Made by a program: the position numbers and the translations under genes
The notes under the pieces: model-generated
Databases searched by the model: none
What the model saw: the letters and a program-made list of their open reading frames with translations, nothing else
What the model was told of the DNA's origin: nothing
From: Halobacillus alkaliphilus
Lineage (GTDB): Bacteria > Bacillota > Bacilli > Bacillales > Halobacillaceae
DNA: 64,000 bases
NCBI RefSeq assembly: GCF_900113125.1
Contig: NZ_FOOG01000003.1
Location: 82,782-146,781 of the forward strand
Direction of reading: 5' to 3'
Shown here: positions 6,287 to 14,875 of the stretch, in pieces
Layout of the letters: each line of letters begins with the position of its first letter
Position numbering within the stretch: position 1 is the first letter of the stretch

Positions 6287-8983
6287 ATGGCAAACGAAAG
6301 CCAATCACGTACAGCAAGAAGAAATCAGATGAAGGCTTCTAAGAAAAAGAAAGGAAAGCCGTTGTTTAAGAAAATATTATTAACCATCCTCATCGTCGGT
6401 CTTGTATTAATGATCGGTACCGGAGGACTGTTCGCTTATTATATTTCAAGTGCACCTAAATTAGATGAATCGCAATTATCCACTCCTTTTTCTTCAAAAG
6501 TTTACGATATGAATGATAACCTGATTACAGATTTAGCAGGAGCAGAACGAAGAACCAAAGTAACTTATGACGACCTGCCACCAGTCCTCAAAGACGCGGT
6601 GATCGCTACAGAAGACTCAAGATTTTACGATCACATTGGTATTGACTTCAGAAGAATAGTAGCAGCGGTCGGAGCTAACATTACGAGCGGGTTCGGCGCA
6701 GAAGGTGCAAGTACCATTACTCAGCAGGTTGTAAAGAGGTCATTTCTAACGAGCAAAAAGACGATCGAAAGAAAGGTACAGGAACAGTATTTAGCTATCA
6801 AACTTGACCAGGAGTATTCGAAAGAAAAAATCCTGGAAATGTATATGAATAAAATCTATTACGGAGCAGGTGCTTATGGCGTTGCGGAAGCTGCTAAAAC
6901 TTACTTTGGAAAAGAAGACTTAAGTGAGTTAACTTTACCGCAGGCAGCTCTGTTAGCTGGTCTGCCTCAGCGTCCGTCAGGCTATAATCCACTTGAAAAC
7001 CCCGATCTTGCGAAAGATCGAATCAATACGGTGCTTAATTTGATGGTTATGCATGGGAAAATTTCAGAAGAAGAAGCCGAGGAAGCCAGAAAAACAAGTA
7101 TAGAGGATATGATAGATAAAACAGAAACAGAAAAAAAAGAAACCCCCTATGATGCTTTTATTAAAAAAGTTAAAAAAGAAGTTGAAGCGAAAATGGACGG
7201 GGCAGATATTTTCAAAGATGGATTAAAAATCTATACCACTCTTGACCCTAAGGCACAAGATTCAGTGGAAGAGCTATTGAGCAGTGATGGCCCAATCTCC
7301 TGGCCGGATGATGAACTGAAAACAGGTGTGGCCGTCACAGATACAAAAACTGGAGCCATCCGCGCCATCGGTGGTGGTCGTGATTATCAGGGAAGCGATC
7401 TAAACTATGCTACTGAAATCACGAGACAGCCTGGTTCTACCTTTAAACCTATAATGGCTTATGGTCCTGCCATTCAATATGACAAAATCTCCACTTATCA
7501 CCAGATTAAAGATGAAGAATATGAAATTAACGGAAAAGAAATTAATAATTTTGATAACCGTTTTAGAGGATGGGTCTCTGCAAGATATGCATTAAGTCGT
7601 TCCCTCAATATTCCGGCTATGAAAACCATGCAGGAAGTAGGGATGGACAAAGCAGAAGAATTCGCCTCAGGTCTAGGTATTTCCTACAATAATTCGAATA
7701 TAGTCCCAGTAGATGCAATTGGTGGAAACATTGGCGTAAACCCTGTACAAATGGCAGGAGCTTACGCTGCCTTTGGGAATGAAGGTGTTTATAATGAACC
7801 CTATACAGTAAGAAAAATTGAAGTTCCTGGCGAAGATACACTAGATACGAAATCGGAACCAAAATCAGCCATGGACAGTTATACCGCTTATATGATCAGT
7901 GACATGCTGCAGACCACCATGTCTGAAGGGTCAGGTCAGGCAGCTAATGTCTCCGGTCTCCCTGAAGCCGGAAAAACCGGAACGACAAACCGCGGGGATA
8001 GTGCACCAGATTCCTGGTTTAATGGTTATACAACCAACTACTCTATATCCATATGGACCGGCTATAATGACATGAAAGGTTTATCACAGGCCGGAAAAGA
8101 TATACCGAAACAGATTTTCAAACCCCTGATGACTCAATTATCAGAAGGTAAAGAAACAGCTGACTTCAATAAGCCAGAATCTGTTGTACAAGTCGAAGTT
8201 GAAGAAGGATCTCGTCCAGCTAAGCTCCCTAGTTCGAATACACCGCAGAGCCGGGTTGTAACGGAGCTTTTCCACGTCGATAACCAGCCATCAAAGGTTT
8301 CTAAGACATTTAAACAGCTGGACCCTGTAGATTCTCTGACAGGAAAATATAACGAAGGCTCAAATTCCATTGATTTAAACTGGTCCTACGGCGATACAGA
8401 AGATGTTTCATTCCAGGTCTCCGTATCGATTGATGGTGGGGATTATAGAGAATTAACTACGACAAAAGATAAAAGCGCCAGCGTTTCTAATGTTCAGCAA
8501 GGGGCAACCTATCAATTTGCAGTCAAAGCTGTAAGTGAAAGTGGTGAAGCCGAAAGCAGTGAATCCACAGGAGAAAGAGTTCAAGTACCTGGAGTCCAAG
8601 GAAATCCATTAGAAACTCCTGAAGAGGAGTCTCCTGATGAAGAGCCTTCTACGGAGGAGAATCCTGAAGAACAAGCTCCAGAAGAAAATAATGAAGATAC
8701 CCCATCAAATGAAGAAGGCACTCCGCCTGAAGAAAATACAGATGAAGAACCTCCTGCCCCTGGGGAAGGCAATGAAGAAGGTAATGAGAATGACCAGGAG
8801 GAAAACAGCGGAGAAGGAAACAATCAGGAAAACGGGAATCAAGGCTCTGATAATTCCGGGAATAACAGTGAAAACGGGGATGCTGAAGGTTCTGAAGACA
8901 GCAATAATGAAGAAACCCCTGAAGAGCCTGCCCCTGAGCAGCCTAATACAGACGAACAAGAACCTACAGACGAAGCTGCTTAA
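6287..8983 (+). CDS. ponA: Class A penicillin-binding protein 1 (bifunctional)
   Basis: Bifunctional peptidoglycan polymerase: glycan polymerisation plus peptide crosslinking outside the membrane. 898 aa. Basic cytosolic N-terminus, TM helix at about 28-52, GT51 domain with catalytic E109 in ATEDSRFYDHIGID, then the transpeptidase with STFK (S384, K387), SLN (S439-N441) and KTGT (562-565). A fibronectin-III-like segment spans about 685-770. From about 775 to the end the chain is low-complexity, rich in Glu, Pro, Asn and Gly, longer and more acidic than the Asn/Gln tail of B. subtilis PonA; disorder in the wall is likely. A decayed IS begins 15 bp after the stop, replacing ypoC. Confidence 0.97.
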   Translation: MANESQSRTARRNQMKASKKKKGKPLFKKILLTILIVGLVLMIGTGGLFAYYISSAPKLDESQLSTPFSSKVYDMNDNLITDLAGAERRTKVTYDDLPPVLKDAVIATEDSRFYDHIGIDFRRIVAAVGANITSGFGAEGASTITQQVVKRSFLTSKKTIERKVQEQYLAIKLDQEYSKEKILEMYMNKIYYGAGAYGVAEAAKTYFGKEDLSELTLPQAALLAGLPQRPSGYNPLENPDLAKDRINTVLNLMVMHGKISEEEAEEARKTSIEDMIDKTETEKKETPYDAFIKKVKKEVEAKMDGADIFKDGLKIYTTLDPKAQDSVEELLSSDGPISWPDDELKTGVAVTDTKTGAIRAIGGGRDYQGSDLNYATEITRQPGSTFKPIMAYGPAIQYDKISTYHQIKDEEYEINGKEINNFDNRFRGWVSARYALSRSLNIPAMKTMQEVGMDKAEEFASGLGISYNNSNIVPVDAIGGNIGVNPVQMAGAYAAFGNEGVYNEPYTVRKIEVPGEDTLDTKSEPKSAMDSYTAYMISDMLQTTMSEGSGQAANVSGLPEAGKTGTTNRGDSAPDSWFNGYTTNYSISIWTGYNDMKGLSQAGKDIPKQIFKPLMTQLSEGKETADFNKPESVVQVEVEEGSRPAKLPSSNTPQSRVVTELFHVDNQPSKVSKTFKQLDPVDSLTGKYNEGSNSIDLNWSYGDTEDVSFQVSVSIDGGDYRELTTTKDKSASVSNVQQGATYQFAVKAVSESGEAESSESTGERVQVPGVQGNPLETPEEESPDEEPSTEENPEEQAPEENNEDTPSNEEGTPPEENTDEEPPAPGEGNEEGNENDQEENSGEGNNQENGNQGSDNSGNNSENGDAEGSEDSNNEETPEEPAPEQPNTDEQEPTDEAA

Positions 8984-9040
8984 AAAAGGAATTTCGGAAG
9001 GCCACTGAAAAACTGAAGGTTTATGAAAGGTAGAATTCAG

Positions 9041-9083
9041 AAAAGCGGATTGCATGGAATATTTTTCCATACAATCCGCTTTT
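9041..9083. terminator. Hairpin terminator after ponA, within IS remnant
   Basis: 19-bp arms with one mismatch (9041-9059 and 9065-9083), AAAAGCGGATTG outward end, T-rich on both sides. It lies inside the right end of the IS, so it probably served the transposase, but it can now terminate ponA transcription as well. Confidence 0.8.
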
Positions 9084-9129
9084 CTTATATTTTCATGAGG
9101 CTTGTACTCTTTATTCCTTCATTAGTTTC

Positions 9130-9896
9130 ACGATTCTCTCACAATCGTTGTAACAATTGCCTTGGCGCCTTGCGGGCGCCTTCTTTCAAGACCCGAAGAT
9201 GAGGCAATCTCATATTCTTCCCTATGCTTTAATTCACTATTTTTCGCTTCAATCTTATACCGCAAAGCCAAGATTCGGTTTCTTTTCAATAAATTCGACC
9301 ATAGTCCAGTTTAGCTTGCGGAATCCCTAATATTAGTTTCTCAGGAAACTTTTTCTCCATCGATTCATCCACGGAATAAATCATTTTACGGACGTTCTTG
9401 GAACGGGTACGCAATACTTCTTAATGAGATGTCTGGTTGTATCGAACTTTCGTGTCGCCGCTTCAAGGGTGAGAGCTTGGGTTGAATCATGCCTTTTTTC
9501 AAGCAACCTCCACGTTTTTTTCCGATCAATAGATCTAAAAGATTTTCGTCTTTTAGACGTCTGCGACGGAAATAAGCTAATAGGCTCGGATTAATGGCGT
9601 CATCCTCTGGGGCAGTTCAAAGAGTATTTAGAAGGTCATGTCGATTTAAAACTCGTTCTACGACTTCCGCGTGAGACAGCGTATAGATAAGTTCTCAGGA
9701 GGAGAGATTTGAACATACGAATGGGATGAATAGCATTCCAGCCATTATCATAACAGTATTTGTCCTTCAGTTCGTCTTAAACGGAGGATAAATCTATAGG
9801 GTCGCTGATTTTCCGAATAAGGTGGTCCTTAGGGACCACCTTATCGTAAATCCCCTCATACTGACTTAAATTCATGGATAATTGACGGTCTAACAT
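9130..9896 (-). pseudogene. IS1182-family transposase, degenerate
   Basis: Translating the minus strand from ATG 9896 gives MLDRQLSMNLSQYEGIYDKV, then VVPKDHLIRKI, SSV-stop-DELKDKYCYDNGW and HPIRMFKSLLLR, the N-terminal pattern of IS1182 transposases. After a frameshift HAEVVERVLNRHDLL continues, then DAINPSLLAYFRRRRLKDEN, further on RSKNVRKMIYSVDESMEKKF, and at the end LRYKIEAKNSELKHREEYE and IASSSGLERRRPQGA. The last blocks match the C-terminal region of the family. At least three frame changes, several stop codons, and the absence of most of the central catalytic region show it is dead. Similarity judged from memory of family motifs. Confidence 0.85.
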
Positions 9897-9934
9897 GGAA
9901 TCCTTCACTTTTATGTATTCCTTTCATAGTACAA

Positions 9935-9980
9935 AAAAATAGTGATTTTCTTTTATAGATCAAAGAAAATCACTATTTTT
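9935..9980. repeat. Perfect 19-bp-arm hairpin in IS leader
   Basis: Arms 9935-9953 and 9962-9980 are exact complements (AAAAATAGTGATTTTCTTT), 8-nt loop. Upstream of the transposase start within the IS. Such hairpins shield a transposase gene from outside transcription; here also a barrier between nth and ponA. Confidence 0.8.
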
Positions 9981-10144
9981 AGATAGACCACTGTTGATGC
10001 CACTTTGAGCGTTCGATGGTGACGCCTGCGGCAGGCATCCATCGACAAGCGATTCGTGAGAATCAACAACAACCTTTAATAACTCATCTTGATAGAAAGG
10101 GGTTTTCAGTGGCTTCCCATTTCGGAGTTCGCTTTTTAATTTTT

Positions 10145-10807
10145 TTACTGCTCTCTTGTTTCTTGTTTTTTCATTCGCTTTTTCCCTTCTCTGCATAAAA
10201 CCAAGAGAGGGCATTCTTCACAATTTGGTCTTTTGGCTTTACAGTGGTAGCGGCCAAAAAAAATCATACGATGATGGGTAACGCTCCACTCATCTTTTGG
10301 AACTTTTCTCATCAGCGTTTTTTCCACTTCCAGAACGGAATCTTTCCAGCGGCATATGCCTAATCGCTTGGAAACACGCTCAACATGAGTATCCACAGCA
10401 ATTGCGGGTTCATTAAATGCTACTGATGCTACGACATTGGCTGTCTTCCTACCTACTCCTGCCAGGCTTTCTAACTCCTCTTTGGTAGGTGGAACTTGAC
10501 CGTCAAACTGATCCACTAACGTTTGAGAAAGCTTTTTAATATTTTTAGCCTTATTACGATAAAGACCAATTCGCTTAATATCATTCTGTAATTCTTCAAG
10601 AGGTACCTCAATATAATCAAAGGGTGTCCTGTATTTTTGAAACAATCCAGGTGTGACTTTATTAACAAGTGAGTCTGTGGCTTGAGCGGATAACACAACA
10701 GCTACGAGCAATTCGAAGGGATTCGAATGGTTTAATTCGCACTCTGCCTCAGGAAACATCTGTTTAAAAACGTCTAAACAATAACGTATTTGTGTTTTAT
10801 TCAGCAT
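10145..10807 (-). CDS. nth: Endonuclease III
   Basis: Base-excision DNA glycosylase/AP lyase for oxidised pyrimidines. 220 aa. Helix-hairpin-helix LAGVGRKTANVV with catalytic K121, then conserved D139 in AIAVDTHVERV, and the [4Fe-4S] ligands C189-x6-C196-x2-C199-x5-C205. Start MLNKTQIRYCLD aligns with the known N-terminus of B. subtilis Nth. The ATG at 10807 is 10 bp after the dnaD stop; the only strong Shine-Dalgarno (GAGGAGG) lies in the last dnaD codons and is rather distant, implying coupling. The basic C-terminal tail runs to within 20 bp of the IS boundary, so the insertion spared the gene. Confidence 0.97.
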   Translation of the reverse strand: MLNKTQIRYCLDVFKQMFPEAECELNHSNPFELLVAVVLSAQATDSLVNKVTPGLFQKYRTPFDYIEVPLEELQNDIKRIGLYRNKAKNIKKLSQTLVDQFDGQVPPTKEELESLAGVGRKTANVVASVAFNEPAIAVDTHVERVSKRLGICRWKDSVLEVEKTLMRKVPKDEWSVTHHRMIFFGRYHCKAKRPNCEECPLLVLCREGKKRMKKQETREQ

Positions 10808-10817
10808 AGTAGGCTTT

Positions 10818-11522
10818 TTATGAATCCTCCTCTAACCAATTGTAGTATAAAGATACATCACGTTTTTTTTGCTTGTTTTCTTCTTCTTTCTTTCTTGAAC
10901 TGTTGTTTCCGCCCTGGCGGAACTGTTTTCCCTGCTCGCGTGCCTGCTCGACTGTATGAACACCTTTTCTCTTCCACTCCCTTAGAATGCGGTCAATGTA
11001 CTTGAAATTTAGTTTGCTCATTAATACCGCTTCCCGTAAGGCAGCTTTAATTAAAGCAGGGGATTGCTGTTCTTCATCGAGCCATATATTAATATTTTCT
11101 ATCTCAAAAGGAGATAATGGTCTTCCGAACTCCTGCTCAAATAATGGAAAAATATTCTCATTAAACTCCTGGGATTCTTCCCTTCGCCTTGGTGTGTAGC
11201 TGAACAGCTTATCCCAAAGAGGTTCAAGAGAGTAACATTCCGTCAAGACCTGCTGCTCGTTCTGCTGCTGCTCAATTTGCAGCAGTTGCTTTTGAATCAA
11301 GCTGCGAAGAATGCGTGAACATTCTTGACTGGAAACGGATAGGTATTGGGCTATTTCCTCGGGAGTAGGGAATAAATTCCCTTCCGCTCGGAAACGGTGA
11401 AGCTGAAGAAGTAAAAGAAGTTCTCTTTCTCCCATACCCAATTTTTGGTAATCCGTTAGCAGCTGCTTCGGTATCATCATTTGATTGTCTATCATTGTTT
11501 GAAAGCTTTGATACTTAGCCAT
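10818..11522 (-). CDS. dnaD: DNA replication initiation protein DnaD
   Basis: Primosome component that acts with DnaA, DnaB and DnaI to load the replicative helicase at oriC and at restart sites. 234 aa from the ATG at 11522, which follows GGGAGTG at 7 nt; an upstream GTG (11531) overlaps that site and is unlikely. N-terminal winged helix (about 20-115, LTDYQKLGMGERELLLLL and the DNA-recognition helix around TPEEIAQYLSVSSQE) and a C-terminal DnaB/DnaD domain (about 130-195, with the YxxxIxxxW-like YIDRILREWKRKGVHTVEQA). Followed by nth with 10-bp spacing; separated from asnS by a terminator. Confidence 0.96.
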   Translation of the reverse strand: MAKYQSFQTMIDNQMMIPKQLLTDYQKLGMGERELLLLLQLHRFRAEGNLFPTPEEIAQYLSVSSQECSRILRSLIQKQLLQIEQQQNEQQVLTECYSLEPLWDKLFSYTPRRREESQEFNENIFPLFEQEFGRPLSPFEIENINIWLDEEQQSPALIKAALREAVLMSKLNFKYIDRILREWKRKGVHTVEQAREQGKQFRQGGNNSSRKKEEENKQKKRDVSLYYNWLEEDS

Positions 11523-11551
11523 ACGTTTCACTCCCGATTATGATTTCAAAG

Positions 11552-11593
11552 AAAAACACCGATAACGCCATGAGGCGGGTAATCGGTGTTTTT
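11552..11593. terminator. Terminator between asnS and dnaD
   Basis: Arms AAAAACACCGAT (11552-11563) and ATCGGTGTTTTT (11582-11593) with an internal CGCC/GGCG pair in the loop. A-rich and T-rich flanks make it work in either direction; it closes the asnS transcript. Confidence 0.88.
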
Positions 11594-11600
11594 CCCGTAC

Positions 11601-12893
11601 TTAAGGATACAGTCGATTCAACAATCTAGGGAATGGAATAGTTTCACGCACGTGCTCTACACCTGCGATCCAGGCTACTGTTCGTTCCAATCCAAGCCCA
11701 AATCCAGAATGAGGTACACTTCCGTATTCTCGAAGCTGCAAGTACCAATTATAAGCGTCACCCGTCAACCCGTGGTCCTCGTAGCGTTGTTTCATAAGTT
11801 CTAAATCATCAATTCGCTGAGACCCTCCGATAATTTCACCATAACCTTCAGGGGCTATCAAATCAGCGCACAAGACCACTTCTGGTCTAGCTGGGTCAGG
11901 CTTCATATAAAAGGCTTTAATCTCTGCTGGATAATTCGTGATAAAAACAGGTTTATCATAACTTTCAGCTATAGCTGTTTCGTGGGGAGCTCCAAAATCA
12001 TCTCCCCATTCAATGTCATCAAATCCTTTTTCCTTCACAAGCTGGATGGCTTCATCGTAACTAATGCGAGGAAATGGAGCTTGAATCTTTTCTAACTGCC
12101 CGGTGTCACGTCCGAGCGCTTCCAGTTCAATCTTACAGTTCTTGAGTACAGATTGTACAACATGAGACACATACTGCTCCTGAACTTCGAGACTATCTTC
12201 GTGATCCATAAACGCCATTTCCGGCTCAATCATCCAAAATTCAATTAAATGCCTTCGGGTCTTTGATTTCTCAGCTCGGAATGTTGGTCCAAAGCTGAAC
12301 ACCTTACCAAAGGCCATCGCTGCAGCTTCCATATATAACTGACCGCTCTGAGACAAATAGGCGTCTTCTTCAAAGTATTTGGTATGGAAAAGTTCTGTTG
12401 TTCCTTCAGCCGAAGATCCGGTTAAGATCGGGGGATCAATTTTTACATACCCATTTTCATTAAAGAATTCATAAGTTGCCCGAATAATTTCATTCCGGAT
12501 TTTCATGACTCCATGCTGGCGTTTAGAACGTAACCACAAATGTCTGTGATCCATTAGAAATTCAGTGCCGTGCTCTTTAGGTGTGATTGGGTAGTCCACA
12601 GCTTCGTGAATGATCTCGAAGTCCGTCACTTGCATTTCATACCCTAATGGAGACCTGGTATCCTCAACAATCGTGCCTGTTACATACATGGAGGATTCCT
12701 GGGTAAGTGCTTTTGCCTCCTGAAATTTATCTTCTCCAATATCGGCTTTTACTACGATTCCTTGCATAAATCCAGTTCCATCCCGTAACTGAAGAAAAGC
12801 AATTTTTCCGCTTGAACGCTTATTAGCAAGCCAAGCTCCTATAGTAATTTCTTCATTAAGATGTTTTGAAACTTGAGAAATTGTTGTTTTCAC
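11601..12893 (-). CDS. asnS: Asparaginyl-tRNA synthetase
   Basis: Charges tRNA-Asn in the cytosol. 430 aa, usual length. N-terminal OB-fold anticodon-binding domain (about 1-105, starting [20 protein letters not shown]), then the class II core: motif 2 around [21 protein letters not shown] and motif 3 in [15 protein letters not shown] near residue 400. GTG start at 12893 follows GGAGGT. Downstream of aspB by 21 bp, the aspB-asnS pair seen in B. subtilis, coupling aspartate/asparagine metabolism. No T-box leader is present, as the gap to aspB is too short. Confidence 0.97.
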   Translation of the reverse strand: MKTTISQVSKHLNEEITIGAWLANKRSSGKIAFLQLRDGTGFMQGIVVKADIGEDKFQEAKALTQESSMYVTGTIVEDTRSPLGYEMQVTDFEIIHEAVDYPITPKEHGTEFLMDHRHLWLRSKRQHGVMKIRNEIIRATYEFFNENGYVKIDPPILTGSSAEGTTELFHTKYFEEDAYLSQSGQLYMEAAAMAFGKVFSFGPTFRAEKSKTRRHLIEFWMIEPEMAFMDHEDSLEVQEQYVSHVVQSVLKNCKIELEALGRDTGQLEKIQAPFPRISYDEAIQLVKEKGFDDIEWGDDFGAPHETAIAESYDKPVFITNYPAEIKAFYMKPDPARPEVVLCADLIAPEGYGEIIGGSQRIDDLELMKQRYEDHGLTGDAYNWYLQLREYGSVPHSGFGLGLERTVAWIAGVEHVRETIPFPRLLNRLYP

Positions 12894-12914
12894 GCTTATA
12901 CCTCCAGCTTAACT

Positions 12915-14099
12915 TTAAGATTGATGGTTGTGTACAAATTGTTTAATTCTATCTGCTGCCTTTTCAAGTTGATCTAACGAAGTGGCGTAGGATAAACGAA
13001 CGTTTTGTGGAGCTCCAAATCCTGAACCAGGAACTAAAGCTACCTTTTCCTGATCAAGAAGGGCTTTTACCCATTCGTCTACATTTGAAAAACCACCTGC
13101 TTCAGCCGCCTTTTGTACATTCGGAAATAAGTAGAAGGCACCTGAAGGTTTTACACAATCTACGCCTGGAATTGATGTAAGTTTTTCATAAAGAACCTCC
13201 AGTCGCTCTTTAAATGCCTCTCTCATTTCATTTACTTCCTCATTACTTCCAATATAGGCAGCAAGAGCGGCATATTGAGCAATGGAAGTCGGATTGGAAG
13301 TTGAGTGAGACGCCATGTTAGACATAGCTTTAATAATGGATTTGTTACCGGCAGCAAACCCTATTCTCCACCCTGTCATCGAATGAGATTTAGAAACTCC
13401 ATTTATGATGACGGTCTGGTTATAAAGCTCGTCGGATAATTGAGCAATGGAAACATGTTCTTCGGACGTATAAACAAGCTTCTCATAAATTTCATCCGAA
13501 ATAATTAAAATATCATGATCAAGACAAACTTGACCCAGGGCTTTCAGTTCTTTTTCCGAATACATCATCCCAGTGGGATTACTTGGTGAATTTATTACAA
13601 TGGCTTTCGTTCGCTCAGAAATAGAAGCCTTCAATTGTTCAGGCGTAATCTTGAAGTTATTTGATTCATCAGCCGGGACGATGACAGGCTTCCCTTCCGC
13701 TAATTTAATCTGCTCGGGATAGCTCACCCAGTAAGGAGCAGGAACGATAACCTCATCATCTTTATTCAATAACACTTGAAAAAGGGTGAAAAGAGCGTGT
13801 TTTGCACCAGTAGTAACAATGATTTGCTCATTCGTATAGGTTAAGTTTTGATCTCGTTTTAATTTTGCAGTTATGGCATTCTTTAACTCAGGTATTCCGC
13901 CTGCTGGTGTATATTTTGTTAAACCTTCATCCATCGCTCTTTTAGCTGCGTCTAAAATATGGGCAGGTGTATTGAAGTCAGGTTCTCCTGCTCCTAGACC
14001 TATCACATCATGACCCTCTGCTTTTAAAGCCTTAGCCTGTGCTGTGATCGCCAGGGTACTAGAAGGGGTAAGGGATTGAACACGGTTAGCTAATTCCAT
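12915..14099 (-). CDS. aspB: Aspartate aminotransferase
   Basis: PLP enzyme interconverting aspartate/2-oxoglutarate and oxaloacetate/glutamate. 394 aa, class I aminotransferase of the Bacillus (I-gamma) type. PLP-binding lysine K237 in GVSKSHSMTGWRIGF, the SPSNPTG loop at 171-177 with the conserved Asn, and R in the C-terminal VRLSYATS segment for the substrate carboxylate. ATG at 14099 follows GGAGTGG. Sits between ypmB (17 bp upstream) and asnS, so probably part of an ypmA-ypmB-aspB-asnS transcript. Confidence 0.95.
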   Translation of the reverse strand: MELANRVQSLTPSSTLAITAQAKALKAEGHDVIGLGAGEPDFNTPAHILDAAKRAMDEGLTKYTPAGGIPELKNAITAKLKRDQNLTYTNEQIIVTTGAKHALFTLFQVLLNKDDEVIVPAPYWVSYPEQIKLAEGKPVIVPADESNNFKITPEQLKASISERTKAIVINSPSNPTGMMYSEKELKALGQVCLDHDILIISDEIYEKLVYTSEEHVSIAQLSDELYNQTVIINGVSKSHSMTGWRIGFAAGNKSIIKAMSNMASHSTSNPTSIAQYAALAAYIGSNEEVNEMREAFKERLEVLYEKLTSIPGVDCVKPSGAFYLFPNVQKAAEAGGFSNVDEWVKALLDQEKVALVPGSGFGAPQNVRLSYATSLDQLEKAADRIKQFVHNHQS

Positions 14100-14116
14100 T
14101 ATTATCCACTCCTTTT

Positions 14117-14638
14117 TTAATTTTGTTTAAATGCAAATCGCTGATCAAATCGTTCTCCATTTAGATTATAGTAATCAAATACATATCGATTCTGCGAGTC
14201 TACATACGTAATTTCATAAACCGGCTGTTCTTCTTCGTAACCTAATTGGATATTTTTAAATATACAATTTTGACACTCAGTTCTCCAGTTCTGCTTCAGC
14301 TGTTGCTCAGCTATAATTTCCAGGTTCATTTGTTCATTCAAGATCTTGTGGTTGGACAAATCGATGAAAAGAATCCCTTCTTCACCACTTTGAGTTTTTC
14401 CTTTCACAATATGTACCTTACTTTTACCGTGATAGATGCTTACTTTTTCAACTGTAGCAATCTCCGTCTGGTTAAGCGCCATTTCACGGGCTTCTTCCTC
14501 TCCAGCGTGAAGATCCTTGTTAATACTTACGTACATCCATACAGCCAAAGCCCCGCCGAGAAAGAAGAGAGCTCCTATAATGATAAAGCTCCACTTCAGC
14601 CAGCTAGGTACGGTAAATGGTGAAGACTGCGGTTTCAT
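14117..14638 (-). CDS. ypmB: YpmB-like membrane-anchored PepSY-type protein
   Basis: 173 aa from ATG 14638. One TM helix near the N-terminus (WSFIIIGALFFLGGALAVWMYV, about 14-35) then an extracellular domain of two PepSY-like halves, as in B. subtilis YpmB (DUF5590). Function unknown; PepSY domains are often linked to protease inhibition or wall processes. The start lies inside ypmA (35-bp overlap, different frame) with GATGAGGA just upstream; a longer in-frame opening to 14665 would extend the tail and overlap more. Followed by aspB. Confidence 0.8.
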   Translation of the reverse strand: MKPQSSPFTVPSWLKWSFIIIGALFFLGGALAVWMYVSINKDLHAGEEEAREMALNQTEIATVEKVSIYHGKSKVHIVKGKTQSGEEGILFIDLSNHKILNEQMNLEIIAEQQLKQNWRTECQNCIFKNIQLGYEEEQPVYEITYVDSQNRYVFDYYNLNGERFDQRFAFKQN

Positions 14639-14774
14639 TGTCCTCATCATCAAGTGCCAACCCAAACATTAGATTTTTATCCTTCAAGGTACGGTTTAAA
14701 GTATCCACAATTTTATATAGGTCGTCAGATTTTTGAATACGGACCGTTGAAAGGGTTTCTACTTTATTTTCCAC
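14604..14774 (-). CDS. ypmA: YpmA family small protein (DUF4264)
   Basis: 56 aa from GTG 14774, preceded by GGAGGG. The sequence runs VENKVETLSTVRIQKSDDLY, then KIVDTLNRTLKDKNLMFGLA and a FTIYRT ending, closely the pattern of B. subtilis YpmA, a short conserved protein of unknown function lying between dinG and ypmB. Overlaps the ypmB start by 35 bp, suggesting translational coupling. Soluble, no signal. Confidence 0.85.
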   Translation of the reverse strand: MENKVETLSTVRIQKSDDLYKIVDTLNRTLKDKNLMFGLALDDEDNETAVFTIYRT

Positions 14775-14875
14775 ATGATTCCCTCCATGATTCAGAAATA
14801 ATTTTTTTATCTTTTAATCAAGCCCTTCCTAGTATAACAGGTTAGAAGGGCCATGTTGATTGAAATTACCTTGGA

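Larger units (their letters stand above)
8999..10118. mobile_element. Decayed IS1182-family insertion sequence
   Basis: 1120 bp bounded by inverted ends (AGGCCACTGAAAA at 8999-9011; GCCACTGAAAA on the minus strand near 10103-10113) and by an 8-bp direct repeat ATTTCGGA (8991-8998 and 10119-10126), probably a target duplication. Inside are a broken IS1182-type transposase (9130-9896, minus), a 19-bp-arm hairpin upstream of it, and a terminator-like hairpin behind it. Full IS1182 elements are about 1.6-1.9 kb, so this copy has lost several hundred bases of the transposase. It separates ponA from nth. Confidence 0.75.

Noticed and set aside
8637-9008. Long plus-strand ORF and opposite-strand ORFs in the ponA 3' end
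   Set aside because: Shadows of the low-complexity Glu/Pro tail; no ribosome sites and no family resemblance.
9960-10214. 84-codon minus-strand ORF after nth
   Set aside because: Overlaps the nth C-terminus in another frame and runs across the IS boundary; composition is non-coding.
12894-12914. Search for a T-box leader before asnS
   Set aside because: Only 21 bp separate aspB and asnS, with no room for a T-box and no matching sequence.
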